Assembly: GCA_037143795.1 (NCBI GenBank)
Contig: JBAWXZ010000019.1
Coordinates: 3,068 to 67,067, forward strand
DNA length: 64,000 nucleotides
Direction: 5' to 3'
DNA from: Firm-13 sp037143795
GTDB taxonomy: Bacteria > Bacillota > Clostridia > Saccharofermentanales > Saccharofermentanaceae
A program made the position numbers and the translations under genes. The notes beneath the pieces are model-generated. The model did not search any database. It had not been told where the DNA came from and saw nothing but the letters and a program-made list of their open reading frames with translations. This document shows positions 6,383-14,723 of the stretch, one piece after another (positions within the stretch are counted from its first letter, which is position 1; each line of letters opens with the position of its first letter).

Positions 6383-8380
6383 TTATTTTGGTGCAATAGT
6401 ATCTGCACCGGTTACAGTAAATATCTGGGATTCGTCTTTTACAATTTTGTTGCCGGACAGATCGGTGATGTTGTAACCCCATGCATCTACCACATAACTG
6501 GTATCTGCCTGGTTTACCAGAGATCCGCTGTACGTAACGGTTAAAACATTGTCTGCTAAAGTGGCTGTTACTATGGTTCCCACTTTGACATTGGCATAGT
6601 TTCCGGTAGCAGGATCTATTGCATAGATGCCAAGTAAAGCCGGGGTTACAGGTGTAACAGCGCCAGTTGCCTGGTCAATTAGCTGCATTGGCTCACTGAA
6701 AGTGTAGGTGATTGTCTTGGCCGACGCATCCTGAACTGCTGTTGCTGTCGGTGCAATAGTATCTGCACCGGTTACAGTAAATATCTGGGATTTGTCTTTT
6801 ACAATTTTGTTGCCGGACAGATCGGTGATGTTGTAACCCCATGCATCTACCACATAACTGGTATCTGCCTGGTTTACCAGAGATCCGCTGTACGTAACGG
6901 TTAAAACATTGTCTGCTAAAGTGGCTGTTACTATGGTTCCCACTTTGACATTGGCATAGTTTCCGGTAGCAGGATCTATTGCATAGATGCCAAGTAAAGC
7001 CGGGGTTACAGGTGTAACAGCGCCAGTTGCCTGGTCAATTAGCTGCATTGGCTCACTGAAAGTGTAGGTGATTGTCTTGGCCGACGCATCCTGAGCTGCT
7101 GTTGCTGTCGGTGCAATAATATCTGCACTGGTAATAGTAATTTCTTTCATTCCTTGTATTGAAGAACCATCTTTAGCTCTTGCCTTTACTGTTACAGTTC
7201 CAATGACTGTTGCTGTCAATAATCCTGATTCATCAATTGTTGCTGAACCGGTGCCATTTATAATCGACCATGTTATTGCCTTATTTGTTGCATTTGACGG
7301 CGATATTGCAGCACTCATAAGTAATGTAGAACCATTTACTACTGTGTCTGCATCGCCTGCACCTTTAATGTTTATATTACTTACGGGTACCGTTACAGTT
7401 ACTACACATATTGCTGTCTTGCCGCCATCTTCTGTTGTTACTGTGATATCTGCAGTTCCTGCTGCTATAGGGGTTACTACACCGCCCGAAACAGTTGCTA
7501 CTGCTGTATTGCTTGATGACCATGTCACATTTTTATTTGTTGCATTTGAAGATTCGATATTTGCTGATATTGTTCCTGTTGCTCCTCCTGCTGTCAACGA
7601 CATTGTTGTTGGTGAAACAGAAACTGCCCTTACCGGTTCTGTTACTGTTACTGCACATGTTGCTGTCTTGCCGCCATCTTCTGTTGTTACTGTGATATTT
7701 GTAGTTCCTGCTGCTATAGGGGTTACTACACCGCCTGAAACAGTTGCTACTGCTGTATTGCTTGATGACCATGTCATATTTTTATTTGTTGCATTTGAAA
7801 ATTCAATATTTGCTGATATTGTTCCTGTTGCTCCTCCTGCTGTCAACAACATTGTTGTTGGTGAAACAGAAACAGCACTTACCGGTAATGAAACTATGCG
7901 AATTTCTAGTGCTTCCATCCGCAAACTTTTTCCGGTAGTACCTGCCTGCGCACCGTCCTTGACCCATGCCATCCAGCCGGTATCCTGAACATGCACACGA
8001 TATTCAACAGAATAGCCAGGCATATTTACCAGCGAAATTTTAATTGCTTCCGTACGCAGACTCCGACCGGTTGTCCCTGTGACAGCCCCATCAGAAACGG
8101 AAGGCATCCAGCCAATATCCTGAACATGTGTCTGATAAGTTATACCGGCACCCGACGGTGCATTAGACAAACTGATTCTAAAAGCTTCTGCTCTATAGGA
8201 TCTGCCAACGGTTCCGGCGATTCCGGCGGATACTGTGTCCTGCCATCCGATATCCTGGACATGTGCCTGATAAGTAACTCCAACTGGACCGGACTGTGCA
8301 AAAACAACAGTCGAAGTACAAGATATTATCATTAAACATGCAAGTGCTAGAGACAATATTTTTCTTTTAATTGTTTTCAT
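6383..8380 (-). CDS. Secreted ChW-repeat / Ig-like repeat surface protein
   Basis: A 665-residue secreted protein. The signal peptide is at 1-28 (cleavage after VFA). Three ChW repeats (clostridial hydrophobic with conserved Trp; HVQDIGW cores) occupy about 33-165. Two near-identical and one divergent bacterial Ig-like (BIG_2) domains follow at about 168-420 (WSSSNTAVATVSGGVV). Two almost identical 120-residue units starting IAPTATA fill 424-663. The chain stops after GADTIAPK, a few residues into a third unit, with no LPXTG, SLH or other anchor. AAAAAAGGAG before the ATG is good. ChW repeats are linked to polysaccharide or protein binding at the clostridial surface. The ligand is unknown. 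Confidence 0.88.
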   Translation of the reverse strand: MKTIKRKILSLALACLMIISCTSTVVFAQSGPVGVTYQAHVQDIGWQDTVSAGIAGTVGRSYRAEAFRISLSNAPSGAGITYQTHVQDIGWMPSVSDGAVTGTTGRSLRTEAIKISLVNMPGYSVEYRVHVQDTGWMAWVKDGAQAGTTGKSLRMEALEIRIVSLPVSAVSVSPTTMLLTAGGATGTISANIEFSNATNKNMTWSSSNTAVATVSGGVVTPIAAGTTNITVTTEDGGKTATCAVTVTEPVRAVSVSPTTMSLTAGGATGTISANIESSNATNKNVTWSSSNTAVATVSGGVVTPIAAGTADITVTTEDGGKTAICVVTVTVPVSNINIKGAGDADTVVNGSTLLMSAAISPSNATNKAITWSIINGTGSATIDESGLLTATVIGTVTVKARAKDGSSIQGMKEITITSADIIAPTATAAQDASAKTITYTFSEPMQLIDQATGAVTPVTPALLGIYAIDPATGNYANVKVGTIVTATLADNVLTVTYSGSLVNQADTSYVVDAWGYNITDLSGNKIVKDKSQIFTVTGADTIAPTATAVQDASAKTITYTFSEPMQLIDQATGAVTPVTPALLGIYAIDPATGNYANVKVGTIVTATLADNVLTVTYSGSLVNQADTSYVVDAWGYNITDLSGNKIVKDESQIFTVTGADTIAPK
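6391..7110 (-). repeat. Two 360-base tandem repeats, nearly identical
   Basis: Unit 6391-6750 and unit 6751-7110 differ at only a few bases by eye (for example GATTCGTC versus GATTTGTC, CTGAACTGC versus CTGAGCTGC). A more diverged beginning of another unit follows at 7111. A separate roughly 246-base periodicity encodes the Ig-like domains between about 7380 and 7880. Such identity marks a recent duplication or continuing homogenisation. Confidence 0.9.
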
Positions 8381-8798
8381 GACTTATGCTCCTTTTTTAA
8401 TGAAGTTAAATTTTTTTCTTTGATTTATGTCACATACCTGCCAACTTACATAACACATACCCTCCTAAATTATGTAAGTTATTATTTGTTATGCATTATT
8501 CTTCTGGATTTCGATATTGCAAATATTTAATATCGTTTCAATACATTTATTTTACAAGTAAGAAAATTATAGAAAATTTACATTATTCACAAAATGTCAT
8601 AGAAATCTTAACAAATTAGTAATTATGTCAAGATTGTCAATCAAAAATGATATGGTTTAAATTTAATAGGCATAAAAATAGAACTGATTCAAGATGCTGC
8701 TTTCGCAAATCCTGAACAAGCTCTATAAACAATTATCCCTTATGATTAATTCTATTTAATATTCGTTTTCTGTTTTGAAAAATCCTTAATAGTAAATT
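8381..8798. other. AT-rich intergenic region
   Basis: No gene is seen on either strand. It is strongly AT-rich, unlike the DNA on its left, and must hold the promoter of the ChW protein gene and the 3' end of the TetR-type gene. No clear terminator was found. Confidence 0.4.
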
Positions 8799-9389
8799 TT
8801 ATAAATTTTCTATTTCCAAATAATTATCCCTTACATATCCAAGCGGATGTTCTATCATTATCCACAAATCATTTGCCATTTGCTCAACAGGGATTTTCAT
8901 TTCGTTACCAATCCAGTATGTTACAACTGAAGCAATTCCGGAATGTGCATACATTTTATATACATCAGAATTCATTATATACATTTTATTTTTTGTTGGA
9001 TGCGAATAAGTTTTAAGTTTTTCTTTAGTCAGACATGCTCCATATGCTTTCATTAAGCATCTTTGTAAAAAAACACCATCATTAATATGGTATAGCTGGG
9101 TATAGAAATTTGCGTTATTTTTTATATACTCGAAAAATACCCCCATTCCCATCTTTCCAAAATAATATTGAAATGTTGGAAAAGCATTTACCATAAAATC
9201 CTGTTCGCAAATCCATTCAGAAAGGGAATCCTGATTATAAAAATAATTATAAAAAGTTGTCCTGCTGATAGGTACTTTTTTGCAAATCATTTCCGTTGTT
9301 ATTTTCACATATGATTTACTTTTTAATAATTCTATATATGTTTTTGCAATATATTCTTTATTAGTATACAACTTCCTACCTCGCTGCAT
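8799..9389 (-). CDS. TetR/AcrR-family transcriptional regulator
   Basis: A 196-residue protein with an N-terminal TetR-type helix-turn-helix at about 10-60 (ITTEMICKKVPISRTTFYNYF). The C-terminal part looks like the TetR_C domain of DhaS-like regulators. Base composition is markedly AT-rich, with many AAA/ATA/TTT codons, compared with the Pst and Mod genes nearby, so it may have come by transfer. There is no clear ribosome site before the ATG. Two TTGTACAATT boxes upstream may be its own operators. No obvious target gene lies beside it. Confidence 0.82.
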   Translation of the reverse strand: MQRGRKLYTNKEYIAKTYIELLKSKSYVKITTEMICKKVPISRTTFYNYFYNQDSLSEWICEQDFMVNAFPTFQYYFGKMGMGVFFEYIKNNANFYTQLYHINDGVFLQRCLMKAYGACLTKEKLKTYSHPTKNKMYIMNSDVYKMYAHSGIASVVTYWIGNEMKIPVEQMANDLWIMIEHPLGYVRDNYLEIENL

Positions 9390-9445
9390 AATTAAAGATA
9401 ATACAACTTAGCTCTATTCCTTTTTCTCAAACCATATTTTGTTTT

Positions 9446-9500
9446 TTGTACAATTCTTCTATGATGACAAAAGACTGCTTAAACATCCTATTGTACAATT
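9446..9500. promoter_or_regulatory. Candidate TetR operators: two TTGTACAATT boxes
   Basis: The decamer TTGTACAATT occurs at 9446-9455 and 9491-9500, 45 bases apart. Its core TTGTACAA is a perfect palindrome; the second copy extends to ATTGTACAAT. Both lie upstream of the TetR gene, as expected for autoregulation. Confidence 0.45.
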
Positions 9501-9889
9501 GGGAATATGATAATTTTTAACACTATATGTTATTTTATACGCCACTAAAAGTAAAATAGCAATTGATAATAACAAATATATATCCCCAAAAGCAAAAACA
9601 GGAACAAAGATAGTATTCAAAATGAATATATCTCAAATTTCATCACGGAATTACCGCTATATCTGCAGGAGTATTAATTATCTGGTCCGTAGGAATTATT
9701 TGTGTTCTTGTCAAATACAATCAAATCTACGATTTGGATTTTAAAATTATCACAGCAGATTAAAACCAGAGTACCTAACAGAATACCGACTTATAATACT
9801 CCTTATTATGCTTTTTCAGACATACAAGAGCTCACTTTTCTACTTATTGGAAATACGGCCTCTGCTGACATTCTATATCCGAAGATTTG
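9501..9889. other. AT-rich spacer with possible gene relic
   Basis: No convincing gene. On the plus strand at about 9649-9764 a short frame reads GITAISAGVLIIWSVGII followed by CVLVKYNQIYDLDF, like one membrane helix of a larger protein, but it has no start and ends quickly. It may be a relic. A 63-codon frame in another phase here has no ribosome site. Confidence 0.35.
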
Positions 9890-10651
9890 TTAACCAAATC
9901 TTCCCGTAATATAATCGTTGGTCCGCTTATCCCTGGGATTTTCAAAAACCTCACCCGTAACGCCTTGTTCTATCAGACTCCCCATTAACATGAAGGCAAC
10001 ACGGTCCGCGACACGGCCTGCCTGCTGCACGTTATGGGGTGCAATGATAATGGTAAACTGCTCCTTAAGCTGCTTTAAGGATTCCTCAATTTTGGCCGTT
10101 GATACCGGGTCAAGTGCCGAACAAGGCCTGTCCAGAAGAATAACTTCCGGTTCAAGGGCCAGGACACGGGCGATGCACAGGCGCTGCTGCTGACCGCCGG
10201 AAAGACTTATTGCAGGAGTATTCAGCCTATCCTTGACTTCATCCCAGAGTGCCGCCATCTGCAGCGCCTTTTCTACGCCGTCAGCAAGATCTGCCCTGGA
10301 CTTCTTGCCGCTCATACGCGGACCATATGCGATATTATCAAAAATGGACATCGGAAGGGGTGTCGGCACATCAAAGACCATCCCGACCTTGCGGCGCAGT
10401 TCTGTAACCATTATATCCGGGGCAAATATATTTTTGCCGTCCAGAAGTATCTCGCCCTCGACACGGGTTCCCGGAATCAAGTCGCATAGCCGGTTAAGCG
10501 TGCGGAGAAAAGTCGTTGTACCGCTGTTAGCCGGGCCAAAGACAGCCAGGATCTCGTTGCCGGGAATCTCCAGGCTGAAATCCCGGATAACCTGTTTTTT
10601 ATGATAAAAGAAATTCAGATGATTAATTACTATTTTGGATTGCTGGATCAT
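9890..10651 (-). CDS. pstB: PstB-like ABC ATPase with degenerate Walker motifs (PstB1)
   Basis: A 253-residue PstB homologue, last gene of the pst operon. It aligns throughout with PstB (LRRKVGMVF ... PLPMSIFDNIAYGPR ... C-terminal DYITGRFG). Three catalytic residues are missing: the Walker A is GPANSGTTT, with Thr45 instead of Lys; the Q-loop Gln is Asp93; and the Walker B catalytic Glu is Arg174 (LLDRPCSALD). The signature LSGGQQQR (149-156), D-loop and H-loop His205 are intact. Alone it should not hydrolyse ATP. It is probably the non-catalytic half of a heterodimer with PstB2, supplying its signature motif. AGAGGTGG precedes the ATG. The frame is undamaged, so this is not simple decay. 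Confidence 0.92.
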   Translation of the reverse strand: MIQQSKIVINHLNFFYHKKQVIRDFSLEIPGNEILAVFGPANSGTTTFLRTLNRLCDLIPGTRVEGEILLDGKNIFAPDIMVTELRRKVGMVFDVPTPLPMSIFDNIAYGPRMSGKKSRADLADGVEKALQMAALWDEVKDRLNTPAISLSGGQQQRLCIARVLALEPEVILLDRPCSALDPVSTAKIEESLKQLKEQFTIIIAPHNVQQAGRVADRVAFMLMGSLIEQGVTGEVFENPRDKRTNDYITGRFG

Positions 10652-10661
10652 TTTCCACCTC

Positions 10662-11498
10662 TTATTGGCCTTTAGCTACAAATCTGTTGACTAGCATGTT
10701 TGCTACAACATTAATAATAAAAATAATAATGATTAAAAGGGAGGCTGTACCATAGGCTTTCTCCATCGATATTCCCTCACGTGCCAGTATATAGAAATGT
10801 TCTGCCATGGTCCGGGTTGGTGAGAAGATCGAATCGGGCATACGTAAGGCCGAGCCGGCTGTCAGAATTACAGCGGCTGTCTCGGCAACACACCGGCCTA
10901 TACCCAAAATAACACCTACAGCAATACCACGGATCGCCGATGGGAATACTGCCTTCGTTATGGTCTGCCACTTGGTACCGCCTAACGAGTAGCTGACCTC
11001 CCGGTATTGATAGGAGACTGTACGAATGGCCTCCTCTGATGTCCGGATGATGGTTGGCAGAATCATTACAGCAAGAGTAAGCCCGCCGGACAGGATCGAC
11101 CAACCCAACTTGAGGTACATGACAAAGAATATAAAACCAAAAAGTCCGTATACAATTGAAGGTATTCCTGACAGCGACTCGGCGCTGAAGCGGATAATGC
11201 GGGTAACTTTGCCCTCACGGGTGTACTCCGTCAGGTAGAACGCCGTCCCTACTCCAAATGGTGTTGCTATAATTACAGCGACTGCTGTTACCAGCAAAGT
11301 GCCGACGATGGTAGATGAAATGCCGCCGTCGCGGCCCATATTACGCGGAATCTCCGTAAGGAATTGCCAGCTGATTTCAGGAACTCCTTTTATCAGTATG
11401 AAGATGACTATAGCCAGAAGAATAACGATGACCAGAAGGGCTGACGCCCAAATCAATGTTTTAGCTATCCTCTGGGCAGTTCGTGCGCTGATTTTCAT
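10662..11498 (-). CDS. pstA: Phosphate ABC transporter permease PstA
   Basis: About 278 residues with six membrane helices and the BPD_transp_1 fold. The EAA-type cytoplasmic loop is seen in YSLGGTKWQTITKAVFPSAIRGI. With PstC it forms the membrane channel of the high-affinity phosphate importer. The frame is open upstream to 11540, inside pstC, but GAGGT five bases before the ATG at 11498 gives the likely start MKISARTAQRI. It follows pstC by a few bases and precedes the degenerate pstB1. Confidence 0.93.
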   Translation of the reverse strand: MKISARTAQRIAKTLIWASALLVIVILLAIVIFILIKGVPEISWQFLTEIPRNMGRDGGISSTIVGTLLVTAVAVIIATPFGVGTAFYLTEYTREGKVTRIIRFSAESLSGIPSIVYGLFGFIFFVMYLKLGWSILSGGLTLAVMILPTIIRTSEEAIRTVSYQYREVSYSLGGTKWQTITKAVFPSAIRGIAVGVILGIGRCVAETAAVILTAGSALRMPDSIFSPTRTMAEHFYILAREGISMEKAYGTASLLIIIIFIINVVANMLVNRFVAKGQ

Positions 11499-11505
11499 AG
11501 TAACC

Positions 11506-12351
11506 TCATTTTCTGCGTGTGACGTATTGGGCAAAAGCATTTAACCCCATGACTATTACTAACAGTACAATACCTGTAGCAAAAAGCGCCTGTTGATGTT
11601 CACCTGATGCGTATCCCATCTCAATACCAATATTCGTGGTCAGTGTCCTGGCAGGATCAAGAATCGACTGCGGAATGGCGACGGCATTGCCCAGGACCAT
11701 GATGACAGCCATCGTCTCACCGATTGCGCGGCCGATACCGAGAATTATTGCAGCAACAATTCCCGACTTTGCTGAAGGGAGCAGTACTGAACGTATTGTC
11801 TGCCATTGTGTCAGACCCAAAGCATAGGCTCCCTCTTTATATTGGCGGGGTAACGACAGAAGGGAAACTTCTGCAATGCTGATGATTGTCGGTAAAATCA
11901 TGATGGCGAGAATGATGGATCCTGCCAATATGCTCAGACCCGGTCCGCCAAGGTAATTTCGTATCGCAGGTACAACGAACAGAAGCCCCCAGAATCCATA
12001 TACCACGGATGGTATGGCTGCGAGTAACTGGATGGCGGGCCTGACAAAGTTACTTAGTGCGGCGGGAGCAAACTCCGCCAGAAAAATACTGCAGCTGATC
12101 GCAACTGGAACTCCCAGGATTGCTGCTCCAAGAGTTACCGATACGGAACCTATAATCATCGGAAAAATACCATAGAATCCATGGCTGGGATCCCACACCA
12201 TTCCAAAAACAAAATTAAAAAAACCGACCTTGGCAATAATAGGTACCCCTTTTACAAATATAAATATTGTAATGAGCACCAGCACCGATAATGCCGAAAG
12301 GGCAATCAGGAGAAATAGTAACCCTGATATTTTTTCCTTATTAATCTTCAT
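11506..12351 (-). CDS. pstC: Phosphate ABC transporter permease PstC
   Basis: About 281 residues with six membrane helices. The ABC-permease loop reads YALGLTQWQTIRSVLLPSAKSGI and the protein matches PstC in length and helix spacing. It pairs with PstA. A GTG at 12357 overlaps the pstS stop (GTGA), but the ATG at 12351 lies at better spacing (9 bases) from AAGG, so MKINKEKI is preferred. Either start leaves the gene tightly coupled to pstS. Confidence 0.93.
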   Translation of the reverse strand: MKINKEKISGLLFLLIALSALSVLVLITIFIFVKGVPIIAKVGFFNFVFGMVWDPSHGFYGIFPMIIGSVSVTLGAAILGVPVAISCSIFLAEFAPAALSNFVRPAIQLLAAIPSVVYGFWGLLFVVPAIRNYLGGPGLSILAGSIILAIMILPTIISIAEVSLLSLPRQYKEGAYALGLTQWQTIRSVLLPSAKSGIVAAIILGIGRAIGETMAVIMVLGNAVAIPQSILDPARTLTTNIGIEMGYASGEHQQALFATGIVLLVIVMGLNAFAQYVTRRK

Positions 12352-12353
12352 TC

Positions 12354-13190
12354 TCACGTACCTTCTGACGGGGATATTAGTCCCTCGTTAACAAGCATTT
12401 GCTGTCCCTGGGCAGATAGCACAAAATCCAGGAATTCCTTAGCCTGTCCCGTAGGTTCGGCTTGTGCTACAAACAAAAATGGTCTGGACAGGTTATAGCT
12501 GCCATTCATTACATTTTCCCGTGTTGCTGCGATGCCGTCCAACTCCAGGGCCTTCACCGTTTTATCAACAAGACCCAATGATATGAAGCCAACAGCATTC
12601 GGGTCGTCTGCAACTAATTGCTTCACAGCTCCATTGGAGTCCTGTACGATGGCTCTCGGTGTTATGTTGGACTCGCCCATTACCAGGGTTACAAAGGCAT
12701 CCCTTGTTCCTGAGCCGTCTTCACGAGTTATAACGTGTATCTTTGCTTTTTTACCGCCCAGTTGGCTCCAGTCGCTGATTTTAGCCGAATAGATATCGCT
12801 GACCTGATCCAAGGTGAGGTTTTGAACAGGATTAGCCGGATTTATTATGACTGCCAATCCGTCCCTGGCAATTTCCACATACCAGAGACTCTTCTCCGCA
12901 TCTTTTAATACGCGGGAGGACATGCCAAGATCAGAGGTACCGGACTGTGCCGCCATAATACCTGCCGAAGACCCGCCGCCCTGAATATCAATCAAGGCAC
13001 CCGGATGCAGAATCATATACTCTTCCGCCAGAACTTCAGCATATGGCTGTACAGATGTTGAACCGGCAACAATTATGCCTGATTTGTTCATACTTCCACA
13101 GCCGGACAGCAGACCCGCAGCAAGGATTAAACTAAATATAGCCGTATAGATTCGTCTTTCAGGTCTGCAAAACAAAAGCGCAATTTTCAT
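12354..13190 (-). CDS. pstS: Phosphate-binding lipoprotein PstS
   Basis: Extracytoplasmic phosphate receptor of about 278 residues. It has a signal peptide with lipobox (LLSGC), then PstS motifs: GSTSVQPYAE (phosphate-contacting loop), GGGSSAGI, DLGMSSR and REDGSGTRDAF. The N-terminus is uncertain. TTG 13217 and ATG 13214 are in frame but lie inside a hairpin, while ATG 13190 gives a normal lipoprotein signal (MKIALLFCRPERR) but has no clear ribosome site. It sits between phoU and pstC, an unusual place, since pstS is normally first. Confidence 0.93.
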   Translation of the reverse strand: MKIALLFCRPERRIYTAIFSLILAAGLLSGCGSMNKSGIIVAGSTSVQPYAEVLAEEYMILHPGALIDIQGGGSSAGIMAAQSGTSDLGMSSRVLKDAEKSLWYVEIARDGLAVIINPANPVQNLTLDQVSDIYSAKISDWSQLGGKKAKIHVITREDGSGTRDAFVTLVMGESNITPRAIVQDSNGAVKQLVADDPNAVGFISLGLVDKTVKALELDGIAATRENVMNGSYNLSRPFLFVAQAEPTGQAKEFLDFVLSAQGQQMLVNEGLISPSEGT

Positions 13191-13208
13191 ATTTTTCACA
13201 TTGAAACG

Positions 13209-13239
13209 AAGCATCAATCCGTTTGACAGTTTGATGCTT
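13209..13239 (-). promoter_or_regulatory. phoU-pstS intercistronic hairpin covering possible pstS starts
   Basis: AAGCATCAA (complement side 13231-13239) and TTGATGCTT (13209-13217 side) form a 9-base stem with a 13-base loop. It begins at the phoU stop and its second arm contains in-frame TTG and ATG codons of pstS. It could weaken translation, process the mRNA or partly terminate transcription; no T-run is present. Confidence 0.45.
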
Positions 13240-13891
13240 AGATTTCCTCCATTTTCCCGGTAATAACAAAAATCACACGTTCACAGATATTAGTTACCCT
13301 GTCGGCACTGCGCTCCAGATCATGGGCTACCCATATGAGGCGGGTTGCCCTGGATACGATCTGGGGGTTTTTCATCATTAATCCTAAAAGCTCGAGATAA
13401 ATCTGGTCATAGAGATTATCAACTATATCATCTTCGCTGCATATTTTCCTGGCGGCTTCGGCATCCTGATTGATAAAAGCTGCCAAACTGCGGCGAAGCA
13501 TATCTACGGCCTGTTCAGCCATGCGCGGAATATCAATCAAGGGCTTTACAGGAGGCTCATCCCCAATCATAATCGCTATTTTGGCTATTCCCCCGGCATA
13601 GTCCCCGATACGCTCTATCTCAGTGATTATGTTGAGCACAGCAATAATGATGCGCAGTTCATTTGCTATCGGCTGCTGAGTTACGATTAGCTGAATGCAT
13701 TTTTCCTCAATTCCAAACCGCAGATTATTGATCTTCTCGTCGCCCTCAACAATCTGTTCCGCCAGTTTCAAATCACGATTCTTCAGAGCATCAATCGAAA
13801 GGAGAATAGCCTCACTCACCAGCTCTCCCATAACAAGAACGTCATCCTGAATTTCCCTGAGTTTCTTGTGATACATGCTTCTTATTTCCAT
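13238..13891 (-). CDS. phoU: Phosphate-signalling protein PhoU
   Basis: About 217 residues, all-helical, with the two PhoU domains. Metal-binding E(D)xxxD-type motifs are seen around NIITEIERIGDYAGGIA and WVAHDLERSADRVTNI. PhoU links the Pst transporter to the phosphate-sensing kinase and dampens uptake. GGGGGTG six bases before the ATG at 13891 supports MEIRSMYHKK; a GTG 9 bases upstream is less likely. It lies directly downstream of pstB2. Confidence 0.94.
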   Translation of the reverse strand: MEIRSMYHKKLREIQDDVLVMGELVSEAILLSIDALKNRDLKLAEQIVEGDEKINNLRFGIEEKCIQLIVTQQPIANELRIIIAVLNIITEIERIGDYAGGIAKIAIMIGDEPPVKPLIDIPRMAEQAVDMLRRSLAAFINQDAEAARKICSEDDIVDNLYDQIYLELLGLMMKNPQIVSRATRLIWVAHDLERSADRVTNICERVIFVITGKMEEI

Positions 13892-13912
13892 TAAAAACAC
13901 CCCCCTTTATTA

Positions 13913-14710
13913 TTATCCGAACCGGCCCGAAATATAGTCCTCGGTACGTTTGTCCTTAGGATTGGAAAAGATCTGGTCGGTTGGAGCATATTCGACCAAC
14001 ACTCCCGCCTTATCCTGTTCCATCATCAAAAAGGCAGCCATATCAGATACACGTGCTGCCTGCTCCATGTTATGAGTAACAATAACGATTGTATATTTGC
14101 GGATCAGATCCCGCATTAATTCTTCGATTTTCAGAGTGGATTCCGGATCCAGCGCACTGCACGATTCATCCATTAATATGACTTCGGGTTCCACAGCCAG
14201 GGCACGGGCAATACACAGCAGCTGCTGCTCACCCGCAGAGAGCTCCAATGCAGATTGTTTTAAATTATCCTTAACTTCATCCCAAAGAGTTACCTCGCGC
14301 AAACACCGTTCCACAATCACGGCCAGGTCTGCCTCGCGTTTGATTCCATGATGTCTTGGACCGATGGCAATATTATCATATATGTTCATCGGAAAAGGAT
14401 TAGGCTTCTGAAAAACCATGCCCACATTTTTTCTAAGCTTAACAACATCAACGTCATTGCCATATATTGATGTGCCGTTCAGCAGCACACTGCCTTCAAC
14501 CCTAACCGAAGGTATCAGGTCATTCATCCGGTTAAAGAGACGAAGAAGTGTAGATTTACCGCAGCCTGACGGGCCGATAATGGCCGTTACAGCACATTCA
14601 CGGATATCCAGGGTAATATTCCTCAACGCCTGAAATTTGTCATAGTAAAGGTTAACGGCATCCGTTGCAATTATGATTCTCTGCGGCGTTTGCAATGTTA
14701 CATCATCCAT
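13913..14710 (-). CDS. pstB: PstB ABC ATPase with degenerate signature motif (PstB2)
   Basis: A 265-residue PstB, first gene of the operon. Walker A GPSGCGKST (Lys52), Q-loop Gln101 (MVFQKPNPFPMN), Walker B Asp181-Glu182 (LMDESCSALDP) and H-loop His213 are all intact. The signature is altered: LSAGEQQLL at 157-165 where PstB has LSGGQQQRL. The lesion is complementary to that of PstB1. In a head-to-tail heterodimer, the PstB2 Walker site would meet the intact LSGGQ of PstB1 and make one competent ATP site. GGGAG six bases upstream supports the ATG at 14710. Confidence 0.94.
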   Translation of the reverse strand: MDDVTLQTPQRIIIATDAVNLYYDKFQALRNITLDIRECAVTAIIGPSGCGKSTLLRLFNRMNDLIPSVRVEGSVLLNGTSIYGNDVDVVKLRKNVGMVFQKPNPFPMNIYDNIAIGPRHHGIKREADLAVIVERCLREVTLWDEVKDNLKQSALELSAGEQQLLCIARALAVEPEVILMDESCSALDPESTLKIEELMRDLIRKYTIVIVTHNMEQAARVSDMAAFLMMEQDKAGVLVEYAPTDQIFSNPKDKRTEDYISGRFG

Positions 14711-14723
14711 TTAACACTCCCAT
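14703..14723 (-). promoter_or_regulatory. Possible six-residue leader ORF overlapping the pstB2 start
   Basis: A frame reading MGVLNG-stop has AGGAG (complement of 14730-14734) six bases before its ATG. It ends inside the first codons of pstB2, and its own ATGGGAG contains the pstB2 ribosome site. Translation of this leader could control pstB2 initiation. It may also be chance. Confidence 0.3.

Noticed and set aside
7203..7988. 261-codon plus-strand frame rich in Val, Pro and Ala
   Set aside because: It is the exact antisense of the Ig-like repeats of the ChW protein, whose signal peptide, domains and ribosome site are clear. It has no ribosome site.
9702..9893. 63-codon plus-strand frame
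   Set aside because: No ribosome site, overlaps the end of pstB1 and does not resemble a protein.
9890..10651. PstB1 as a pseudogene
   Set aside because: The frame is full length with a good ribosome site, and the signature, D-loop and H-loop are preserved; changes are confined to catalytic positions and complement those in PstB2.
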